DNA from: Chloroflexota bacterium
GTDB taxonomy: Bacteria; Chloroflexota; Limnocylindria; Limnocylindrales; CSP1-4
DNA: 5,492 bases
Direction of reading: 5' to 3'
Assembly (NCBI GenBank): GCA_016875645.1
Contig: VGPE01000196.1
Coordinates: 1 to 5,492, forward strand
Made by a program: the position numbers and the translations under genes. Below are positions 1-5,492 of this stretch, one piece after another; positions within the stretch are counted from its first letter, which is position 1; each line of letters starts with the position of its first letter. The notes beneath the pieces are model-generated. The model did not search any database and was not told the DNA's origin. It was given only the letters and a program-made list of their open reading frames with translations.

Positions 1-25
1 GCCGGCCTTCGTCGGACAGCCTCGA

Positions 26-1162
26 TCAGCCCGCGACGACGAGGTGCTCGACGGCCGTCCGGCGGACGAACTTCTCGTCGACGGTCACACCGAGCCCGGG
101 GCCCGTCGGGATCTCGACCCAGCCATCAGCCCCCACGTGCCAGCCGTCAGCAAGCACGTCCGTGCGCAGCGGGTTCGGCCCGAAGCCCACCTCCAGGAGC
201 GGCGGGTCGGCCGTCGAGAGGCGCGTCATGTCGGGCAGCAGCGCATGGAGCTGGAGCGCTGCGGCGATGCCGATTGCGCCCCCGGAGGTGTGTGGAACGC
301 AGCCCACCGCGTGGAGCCGCGCCAGGTCCGCGTAGAACCGCGCTTCGCCGATGCCGCCGCAGATGACCACGTCGGGCTGGATGATGTCGAAGGCGCCCCG
401 GTCGAGCTGCGCGCGGAGCGAATCGCGCGCCAGCGTCACCTCGGCGCCGGCGATCGCGATGTCGAGGGCCGGCGGCAGCAACTCATAGCCGACGTAGCCC
501 TCCCACTCGAGCAGCGGCCCTTCGAACCAGTGGAACCCGAGCCGCTCGAGATGGCGCCCCATCCGGATCGCCGCACGCGGCGTGTAGGCGCCGCTCGCGT
601 CCGAGAGCAGCGTGATGCCGTCCAGCACACCAGAGCCGATGAGCCGTTCCAGGACCGCGACTTCGTGCTCGATCGGGAAGCGCCCGATCCGGAACTGCAT
701 CGCCGTGAAGCCCTGGGCGCGGGCCGCGGCGGCATCCGCCGGCCACGAATCCGCCGGATCCACGCCCTCGATGTACCCCTTGAACGCCGCGTAGGCACGC
801 ACCCGGGAGCGGAGCGGCCCGCCGTACAGAACGTGGACGGGCACCCCGAGGCCTCGCGCCCGCAGGTCATCCAGCGCGATCGCGATGGCCGATGTTGCGA
901 ACGGGTACTCGCCGGCGCCCCACGCCTCGAGCCAATTGGCACGGGCGTCCGCAACCGGCCGCCCGAGGAGCCCCGCGAGCGTCTCGGTGAGCAGCGACGG
1001 CATGGCCGGACGCCAGTACGTCTCGCCCCAGCCGACGACGCCGTCGGAGTCCTGCACCCGCACCAGACAGTACGCGTGGGCGTTGCCCCAGGCGTCGGCC
1101 GGGCCCATGCGCGGGGAGAACTCCCAGCGGAGGCCGAACACCTCGGCCCGCTCGATCCGCAC
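26..1162 (-). CDS. Mandelate racemase/muconate lactonizing enzyme family protein (enolase superfamily)
   Basis: A 378-residue protein of normal length for the family. Residues 1 to about 120 form the N-terminal capping domain and about 122-350 the TIM barrel. Visible barrel motifs are metal ligands D188 (in LLSDAS), E214 (WFEGP) and E241 (AGAE), D264 (IIQPD) and H291 (VPHTSGG) as a His-Asp dyad, and E324 (LLEVGFGP) at the end of the seventh strand. Family members bind Mg2+ and abstract the proton alpha to a carboxylate, giving racemases, epimerases and acid-sugar dehydratases; the dyad points to the mandelate racemase/dehydratase side. Oddly, the second-strand KxK motif is Q156-x-R158, and the residue two after D188 is Ser rather than Asn. 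The start is GTG, chosen because AGGAGG lies four bases upstream. It is the last gene of a probable minus-strand operon, 35 bases after the aminotransferase. No signal peptide, so cytoplasmic. The fold is near certain; the substrate is unknown. Confidence 0.93.
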   Translation of the reverse strand: MRIERAEVFGLRWEFSPRMGPADAWGNAHAYCLVRVQDSDGVVGWGETYWRPAMPSLLTETLAGLLGRPVADARANWLEAWGAGEYPFATSAIAIALDDLRARGLGVPVHVLYGGPLRSRVRAYAAFKGYIEGVDPADSWPADAAAARAQGFTAMQFRIGRFPIEHEVAVLERLIGSGVLDGITLLSDASGAYTPRAAIRMGRHLERLGFHWFEGPLLEWEGYVGYELLPPALDIAIAGAEVTLARDSLRAQLDRGAFDIIQPDVVICGGIGEARFYADLARLHAVGCVPHTSGGAIGIAAALQLHALLPDMTRLSTADPPLLEVGFGPNPLRTDVLADGWHVGADGWVEIPTGPGLGVTVDEKFVRRTAVEHLVVAG

Positions 1163-1166
1163 GCCC

Positions 1167-1172
1167 CCTCCT
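1167..1172 (-). promoter_or_regulatory. Shine-Dalgarno site of the enolase-superfamily gene
   Basis: A perfect AGGAGG on the minus strand, four bases before the GTG codon at 1162-1160. The following bases are also G-rich, so pairing with 16S rRNA could shift by a base or two. It decides the GTG start, which also gives the N-terminus MRIERAEVF typical of the family. It sits in the 35-base gap after the aminotransferase stop, so this cistron can be translated independently within a shared transcript. Confidence 0.75.
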
Positions 1173-1197
1173 GGCCCAGGCCGCGACCGGACGACCG

Positions 1198-2382
1198 TCA
1201 GGCCGGCGAACCCACCCGCTGGCGCACGAAGGCACGAATCCGCTCGGCCGCCCGCTCGAGCTCGGCCATCGAGGTGGCCAGAGTGGCCCGGACGTGGCCC
1301 TCGCCGGCCGGCCCGAAGGCACCGCCTGGGACCGTCGCGACGCCCGCGACGTCGAGCAGCTCGCGCGCGAACGCGTCACTGCCGCCCGGCCATTCGCGCG
1401 GGGTCGGCGTGAACACGTAGAAGGCGCCCTCCACGTCAGGGCAGGGCAGCCCGATGTCGCGCAGGGCGCCGACGAAGTACCGGCGGCGGTCGTCGTACGC
1501 CGCCACCATCTCGGCCACGCAGTCCTGCGGCCCGCTGAGTGCCGCCACACCGGCCGCCATCGCCACCGTGGAAGCCGAGGTCACGGCCTGGCTCTGGAGC
1601 CGCAGCGCGAGATCCACCACCGGCGGCGGCGCGGCCAGGTAGCCCAGGCGCCAGCCGGTCATCGCGTACGTCTTGGAGAAGCCGTTGACCAGGATCGTCC
1701 GGTCGGCCACGCGCGCATCGGCGGCGAACGAGAGGTGCTGTCGGCCGTCGAACGTGATCCGCTCGTAGATCTCGTCGCTGATCAGCCACAGGTCGTTGGC
1801 GAGCACGAACTCCGCGATCGCGTCGAACTCGGCACGCGTGAACACGTGGCCGTGCGGGTTGCTCGGGCTGTTCACGAGCAGCGCCTTGGTGCGCGGCGTC
1901 AGGGCGGCCCGGAGCGCGTCTGCGGTCAGCACGTACCCGTCGGACGACGACGTCGGCACGCCCGCGGTCCGGCCGCCGAAGGACGCGATCATGGGCCGGT
2001 AGCTGACCCACGCCGGCTCCGGCAGGATGACCTCGTCGCCCGGCTCCAGCAGCGCTGCGAGCGCCAGGTAGATCGCCCATTTGCCACCGGGCGTGGCGAT
2101 GATCTGGGTCGGCTTGACGCGGACGTCGTTCTCGCGCTCGAGCTTTGCGGCGATCGCCTCGAGCAGCGCCTTCGTGCCGCGCGCCGGCGGATAGTGCGTG
2201 TCGCCCGCGAGAAGCGCGCGGTGCCCGGCCTCGATGATGTGGGCGGGCGTGATGAAGTCCGGGTCGCCGGTCTGCAGGCCCACGATGTCGCGACCCTGCG
2301 CCGCCAGCTCGCGGACGCGATTGGCGACCGCCATGGTGCTCGATTCCTGGAGCGCTTCGAGGCGGGACGAGAGCGGTCGCAA
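1198..2382 (-). CDS. Class I/II PLP-dependent aminotransferase (aspartate aminotransferase-like, fold type I)
   Basis: A 394-residue cytoplasmic enzyme of usual length, predicted to move an amino group between an amino acid and a 2-keto acid through pyridoxal phosphate. Visible residues, numbered from my start, are GDPDF near 39-43 (N-terminal arm), Y64, W125 (PLP ring stacking), N175 in NSPSNP, D203 and Y206 in SDEIYE, Schiff-base K237 in GFSKTYAMTGWRLGY with S236 and R245 binding phosphate, and R365 binding the substrate carboxylate. K101 in PGGKWAIY matches the Lys that helps recognise acidic substrates in the Thermus-type aspartate aminotransferase branch, so an aspartate, glutamate or prephenate-like substrate is possible but unproven. 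I chose TTG at 2382 because GAGGAG lies six bases upstream; a further in-frame TTG at 2427 has no ribosome site and adds 15 proline-rich residues. It is the middle gene of the operon, 90 bases after the hydrolase. All catalytic residues are present. Confidence 0.94.
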   Translation of the reverse strand: MRPLSSRLEALQESSTMAVANRVRELAAQGRDIVGLQTGDPDFITPAHIIEAGHRALLAGDTHYPPARGTKALLEAIAAKLERENDVRVKPTQIIATPGGKWAIYLALAALLEPGDEVILPEPAWVSYRPMIASFGGRTAGVPTSSSDGYVLTADALRAALTPRTKALLVNSPSNPHGHVFTRAEFDAIAEFVLANDLWLISDEIYERITFDGRQHLSFAADARVADRTILVNGFSKTYAMTGWRLGYLAAPPPVVDLALRLQSQAVTSASTVAMAAGVAALSGPQDCVAEMVAAYDDRRRYFVGALRDIGLPCPDVEGAFYVFTPTPREWPGGSDAFARELLDVAGVATVPGGAFGPAGEGHVRATLATSMAELERAAERIRAFVRQRVGSPA

Positions 2383-2388
2383 CGGGGT

Positions 2389-2394
2389 CTCCTC
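2389..2394 (-). promoter_or_regulatory. Shine-Dalgarno site fixing the TTG start of the aminotransferase
   Basis: GAGGAG on the minus strand, six bases (ACCCCG) before the TTG at 2382-2380. The spacing is ideal, and the resulting N-terminus MRPLSSRLEALQES matches the usual beginning of this aminotransferase class. The longer reading frame starting with TTG at 2427 has only C-rich sequence before it. Confidence 0.8.
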
Positions 2395-2472
2395 GGGTGG
2401 TCGGCCGGGTTCTGGGACGGACCGCAATCGTACGGCGCGGCGGGGGCGTGCGGCCGGGCGGAGGGCGCTGCG

Positions 2473-4113
2473 CTACCCGCCCGGGATCACCGGCAGCCGC
2501 AGGTGCGAGGGCCGCGCCGCCGAATGGTGGATCCGCTGGTGCGCCACGCGCCACTCGGTCTCGAAGCCGATCGGGCCACCGGTGTTGAGGTTCCGGTCGA
2601 TGCGCGGGAAGTTGCTGCTGGAGACATCCAGCCGCAGGCGGTGGCCGGGCAGGAAGACCATGCTGGTCACGCCCAGGTCGATCGGGATCGGGTAGACCTC
2701 GCAGGGGATCATCAGCTCGGGCCGCTCGAACGAGTCGCGGTACCGGGTCCGCAGCACGCCCTCGCACACGTTGATCGCGCGGCCATCGGGGTGGACGTCC
2801 ACCAGGCGCGCGGTGACGTCCGTGTCGGGCGCCGACGACGAGAACCAGATCGTCGCGCCGACGGGCCCCGTGACCTCAAGCGGCGCCTCCAGGACCGGGC
2901 CCGTGTAGGACACGACGTCCGGCCGGGCCTCCACCGCCCGCTGGTCCACGGGCCCCACGGTGATGCCGGGATTCACCAGGGAGTGGTTGCCGCCGGTCGT
3001 GATCACCGGGTCGGCCGGGTCATAGACGTACGCGTCCGGTCGGTCCTCGGCCGGGGGGCGCCCCACCAGCGTGGTGTCGTCGCCCAGGAACAGCTCGGTC
3101 CATCGCGTCCGTGCGAGCGGCCACTCCCACTCGTCGCGCCAGCGGTTCTCGCCCATCACGAAGATCCGGACGGGCGCCTCCGCGTCCAGGCCGTCGGCGT
3201 CCGTGCCGTGCACCCAGCGCGCCAGGAACCGCCGCTGGAGGGCGTGCAGGTCCACGATGGCGTCCTGCCCGAAGTCCAGCTCGCCCACCACCCGCTCGGT
3301 GGCGATGTGGTGGTGCCACGGACCCATGACCAGCCGGCTGCCCGTCCGCGCCGCCTCGCTCCCGCCATGCTCCACGAGGCCCACGTGGTTGAGGAACGCC
3401 GCCCCGGCGTACGCGTCGTACCAGCCCGCGACGTTGAGCGCCGGTGCGGTCATCCGCTCCCACGCGTGGTGGTTGGACGTCCGCCGCCAGAAGTCGTCGC
3501 GGGTCGGGTGTGCGAGCCAGTCGCGGTACCAGTCGACGTGCGTGCCCGCCGCGTGGTCGGCGTCGACGAGCGGCAGGTGCCACCACAGCTCGCGCAGCTC
3601 GTCCGCGGTGTACTCCCGCCGGCCGCGCCCGGCGTTCCTGATCGCCCAGGACAGGTTGAGCCCATGCGCGAACGCGCCCCCGACATACTGGTCCTGGAGC
3701 CACAGGTCCGACGGGCAGACCGCGGGCACCATGGCCCGCAGAACCCGGCTGTCGGGCGCGGCGAGCCACTGCGTGCAGCCGTCGTACGAGGACCCGATGG
3801 TGCCGAACCCGGCGCACCACGGCTGGGCGCCCAGCCACGCGTGGGTATCGAGCCCGTCCTGCGCCTCCGTGCCCCAGGCGTACCAGGTGCCCTCGGAGTC
3901 GAACCGCCCGCGGCAGTTCTGCACGACGACCGCCCAGCCGTCGCGCACGAACGGCCGCACCTGGTCGAGGTAGTAGTCGACGCCCTTGTCGTACGGCGTG
4001 CGGATCAGGACCGTGGGGAACGGGCCGTCGCCCGGCGGCAGGTACACGTCGGTCGCGAGCCGGATCCCGTCCCGCATCGGAACCATCACGTCGAGAAGCG
4101 ATCGGCTGGCCAT
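2473..4113 (-). CDS. CocE/NonD family alpha/beta hydrolase (X-Pro dipeptidyl-peptidase S15-like)
   Basis: A 546-residue serine hydrolase of typical length. In order: an alpha/beta hydrolase core (about 8-145) opening with VMVPMRDGIRLATDVY; a helical cap (about 145-220); the rest of the core to about 300; and a C-terminal jelly-roll domain (about 315-540). The nucleophile is S109 in GSSYDG (GxSYxG), with D233 in AGWYDAY and H267 in GPWHHH completing the triad. Y41 in RTPYDK matches the CocE tyrosine that forms the oxyanion hole. Family members cleave esters or amides, for example cocaine esterase, glutaryl-7-ACA acylase, amino-acid ester hydrolases and X-Pro peptidases. The triad is intact; the substrate cannot be inferred. 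No signal peptide is visible, so it is probably cytoplasmic. The start is the first ATG. It lacks a Shine-Dalgarno site, but no better start lies nearby, and the family's N-terminal strand begins within ten residues. Probably the first gene of the minus-strand operon. Confidence 0.94.
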   Translation of the reverse strand: MASRSLLDVMVPMRDGIRLATDVYLPPGDGPFPTVLIRTPYDKGVDYYLDQVRPFVRDGWAVVVQNCRGRFDSEGTWYAWGTEAQDGLDTHAWLGAQPWCAGFGTIGSSYDGCTQWLAAPDSRVLRAMVPAVCPSDLWLQDQYVGGAFAHGLNLSWAIRNAGRGRREYTADELRELWWHLPLVDADHAAGTHVDWYRDWLAHPTRDDFWRRTSNHHAWERMTAPALNVAGWYDAYAGAAFLNHVGLVEHGGSEAARTGSRLVMGPWHHHIATERVVGELDFGQDAIVDLHALQRRFLARWVHGTDADGLDAEAPVRIFVMGENRWRDEWEWPLARTRWTELFLGDDTTLVGRPPAEDRPDAYVYDPADPVITTGGNHSLVNPGITVGPVDQRAVEARPDVVSYTGPVLEAPLEVTGPVGATIWFSSSAPDTDVTARLVDVHPDGRAINVCEGVLRTRYRDSFERPELMIPCEVYPIPIDLGVTSMVFLPGHRLRLDVSSSNFPRIDRNLNTGGPIGFETEWRVAHQRIHHSAARPSHLRLPVIPGG

Positions 4114-4120
4114 GACGACG

Positions 4121-4126
4121 ATGATG
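4121..4126 (-). promoter_or_regulatory. Possible -10 element for a leaderless hydrolase transcript
   Basis: On the minus strand the hexamer CATCAT ends seven bases before the hydrolase ATG. It matches four of six positions of TATAAT and lies where a -10 box would sit if transcription began at the start codon itself. The hydrolase also has no Shine-Dalgarno sequence, which is the usual pattern for leaderless mRNAs in Actinomycetota and some other high-GC phyla. No -35 box accompanies it, and the hexamer is part of a GAC/GAT triplet run, so it could be coincidence. Confidence 0.2.
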
Positions 4127-4416
4127 ACGAAGCCGGGGAGACCCCGAGCCCCCGTTCGGCGCCGCCCCGGGTCCTCCGCGTCGCGATGGCACCGATCGCG
4201 GACGCGTAACCGCGCGCGCCCGCGCTTCGCCCGGCCCGCATCGACCGGGTGGGTATTCCCAGGGGATGGCCGGGCATACGGCCCTTTCCGGGCGTCCGTG
4301 TGGGCCGCGTCATCGACGCCAGCGATATCGGCACGAGCAGCGGCCCGTGCGGCTCACCATCGCGCAATGCAAGGCCCGGAATTACCTTCCACGTCGATAC
4401 GCGCGGGGCATCGGGT

Positions 4417-4421
4417 GGGAG
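4417..4421 (+). promoter_or_regulatory. Shine-Dalgarno site of the Gfo/Idh/MocA-family gene
   Basis: GGGAG lies nine bases before the ATG at 4431, inside a purine-rich run. It supports this internal ATG over the upstream in-frame ATG at 4266, which has no family-like sequence after it. Confidence 0.65.
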
Positions 4422-4430
4422 TACGGGAAC

Positions 4431-5453
4431 ATGGCAGATCAGCGGATCGGGGTGGGGTTCGTGGGTGCGGGCGGGATCGCGCGCTCGCGGCACGTGCCCG
4501 GCTTCCGGGCGATCCCTGGCGTCGAACTGGTGGGGGTGGTCAACCGCACGCCCGAGTCGAGCCGGCGTGCCGCGGACGAGTTCGGCTTCGCCCGGACGTA
4601 CACGCACTGGCAGGAACTTCTCGAGGACCCCGACATCGATGCGGTGGTGGTCGCGACCTGGCCGTACCTCCACGCGGCCGTGTCGATCGCCGCACTGGAA
4701 TCCGGCCGCCACGTTCTGACGGAGGCGCGGATGGCCATGGACGCCGCCGAAGCGCAGGCGATGCTGGATGCCTCGCTGGAGCACCCCGACCTCGTGGCGA
4801 TGATCGTCCCGTCACCGTTCACGTTGTGGGTGGACGCGACGCTGCGGCGCCTCCTCGCCGAGCGCGCCATCGGCACCTTGCGGACCGTTCGGCTGACCTG
4901 GTCCGGCGGCGTGTCGCCCGCGGCGGACTGGTGGCGCCGACAGCGCCGCTGGAGCGGCAACAACACGCTGGCCCTCGGCATCGTCTACGAGGCGATGGCG
5001 CGCTGGCTGGGCCACGCGACCGCGGTCTCGGCGCGAACCGCCACCTACGAGCCCCTCGTGCCCACGGACGCCGGCCCACGTCACGCCGACGTGGCGGACT
5101 ATGTCGCGGCCCTCGTCGAGTTCCCGGCCGGCGTCAACGCGGTCATCGAGATGTCGGCGACGGCCCGGTTGGCCGGCCCCAACCAGATCCTGTTCTTCGG
5201 GAGCGACGGCACCCTGCGGCTGGACCTCGCGGCGCAGCGCCTCGAGATGGGGCGGGCCGCTGACGAGGCCCTGTCGCCCGTGGAGATCCCAGCGTCCGAG
5301 CGAGCGGACTGGCGCGTCGAGGCCGAGTTCGTGGACGCGATCCGCGGCGGCGGCGACGTGCGCCTGACCGACTTCTGGACCGGCGTGCGCTACATGGCGT
5401 TCACGGACGCTGCCCTGGAGTCCGCGCGGGGCGGGATGCGCATCACGATCTGA
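4431..5453 (+). CDS. Gfo/Idh/MocA-family oxidoreductase with non-canonical active site
   Basis: A 340-residue protein of normal family length. Residues 6-17 (IGVGFVGAGGIA) form the beta-alpha-beta turn that binds NAD(P), N38-R39 follow the second strand, and VVVATWPYLHAA (72-83) matches the usual nucleotide-binding strand. The C-terminal alpha/beta domain runs from about 125 to 340. Family members usually oxidise sugar or inositol hydroxyl groups with NAD(P). Here the EKP motif after HVL reads E98-A99-R100, so the catalytic Lys is Ala. The second motif (DxGxHxxD) reads A181-x-G183-x-V185-x-x-A188, losing both Asp residues and the His. Y186-E187 follow and could be substitutes. Frame and length are intact, so this looks like a divergent subfamily, not decay. 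The start is the ATG with GGGAG nine bases upstream, followed at once by the first beta strand. It is transcribed away from the hydrolase operon. The fold call is firm; dehydrogenase activity is uncertain. Confidence 0.92.
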   Translation: MADQRIGVGFVGAGGIARSRHVPGFRAIPGVELVGVVNRTPESSRRAADEFGFARTYTHWQELLEDPDIDAVVVATWPYLHAAVSIAALESGRHVLTEARMAMDAAEAQAMLDASLEHPDLVAMIVPSPFTLWVDATLRRLLAERAIGTLRTVRLTWSGGVSPAADWWRRQRRWSGNNTLALGIVYEAMARWLGHATAVSARTATYEPLVPTDAGPRHADVADYVAALVEFPAGVNAVIEMSATARLAGPNQILFFGSDGTLRLDLAAQRLEMGRAADEALSPVEIPASERADWRVEAEFVDAIRGGGDVRLTDFWTGVRYMAFTDAALESARGGMRITI

Positions 5454-5492
5454 CGGTGACGGCCGCTCCCGGCGCAGCCGGTCCGCCGCGGC

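Larger units (their letters stand above)
4114..4430. promoter_or_regulatory. Divergent intergenic region between the hydrolase operon and the oxidoreductase gene
   Basis: These 317 bases must carry the start signals for both directions if the minus-strand genes form one operon. No six-base pair close to TTGACA/TATAAT with 16-19 base spacing stands out on either strand. The segment about 4366-4390 is the most AT-rich part and is a plausible promoter area for the plus-strand gene. Two short inverted repeats are visible: TGGG-TATT-CCCA (4250-4261) and GGCCG-6-CGGCC (4268-4283). At this GC content both are near chance level, so I do not call them operators. Next to the hydrolase start is a run of GAC/GAT triplets (4114-4129). 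The reading frame open upstream of the oxidoreductase start encodes Arg-rich, non-protein-like sequence, so I see no gene here. Confidence 0.5.

Noticed and set aside
44..1420. A 458-codon plus-strand open frame opposite the enolase-superfamily gene
   Set aside because: It has the same composition artefact, no recognisable motif, and lies opposite a gene with a full set of family motifs.
1294..4209. A 971-codon open frame on the plus strand, antisense to the hydrolase and most of the aminotransferase
   Set aside because: Long antisense open frames are expected opposite GC-rich genes. The translation is rich in Arg, Pro, His, Val and Asp, shows no domain, and runs through two well-supported enzymes and their intergenic gap.
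4268..4287. GGCCG-6-CGGCC hairpin followed shortly by TTT, considered as a plus-strand terminator or attenuator
   Set aside because: The stem is short, the T run is only three bases, and no gene ends just upstream on the plus strand.
4323..4330. Palindrome CGATATCG in the divergent region, considered as an operator
   Set aside because: The symmetry stops at eight bases. A palindrome of this size is expected about once in a few hundred bases by chance.
4266..4430. N-terminal extension of the oxidoreductase from an upstream in-frame ATG
   Set aside because: The 55 extra residues are Arg-rich and unlike any Rossmann-domain leader or signal peptide. The ATG at 4431 has its own ribosome site and sits directly before the first beta strand.
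4086..4784. A 232-codon minus-strand open frame spanning the divergent region
   Set aside because: It overlaps the oxidoreductase on one side and the start of the hydrolase on the other, has no domain signature, and is explained by GC bias.
5469..5481. CCGGC-GCA-GCCGG hairpin after the oxidoreductase stop, considered as a terminator
   Set aside because: The stem has only five pairs and no T tract follows. At this GC content it is not distinguishable from chance, although a Rho-independent terminator could lie beyond the window end.

Overview
This is a high-GC (about 70% by eye) bacterial chromosomal segment with strong G/C bias at third codon positions. It holds four complete metabolic genes, tightly packed, and no RNA gene, mobile element or CRISPR array that I can see. 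The base composition, the use of GTG and TTG starts, and the kind of genes (enolase superfamily, CocE-type hydrolase, Gfo/Idh/MocA oxidoreductase) suit a soil or sediment Actinomycetota or Chloroflexota. The sequence alone does not decide between these, and the phylum is inference.

Layout. Three genes lie head to tail on the minus strand and probably form an operon read right to left: a CocE/NonD-type serine hydrolase (2473-4113), a class I PLP aminotransferase (1198-2382), and a mandelate racemase/muconate lactonizing type enolase-superfamily enzyme (26-1162). The gaps are 90 and 35 bases. A 317-base non-coding stretch (4114-4430) separates the hydrolase from a divergent plus-strand Gfo/Idh/MocA-family gene (4431-5453). 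Only 25 and 39 non-coding bases remain at the two ends.

How the genes may work together (inference). A hydrolase that opens an ester or amide, an aminotransferase that interconverts an amino acid and a keto acid, an enolase-superfamily enzyme that abstracts a proton next to a carboxylate, and an NAD(P)-type dehydrogenase fold together look like a small catabolic locus for an acylated amino acid, amino sugar or sugar-acid compound. No transporter or regulator lies in the window, so the substrate cannot be read from context.

The main point of interest is that two of the four enzymes depart from the textbook active site. The Gfo/Idh protein lacks the catalytic Lys of its EKP motif and the Asp/His residues of its second motif. 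The enolase-superfamily protein has Gln-x-Arg where Lys-x-Lys is usual, but keeps its metal ligands and its His-Asp dyad. The hydrolase and the aminotransferase look catalytically intact.
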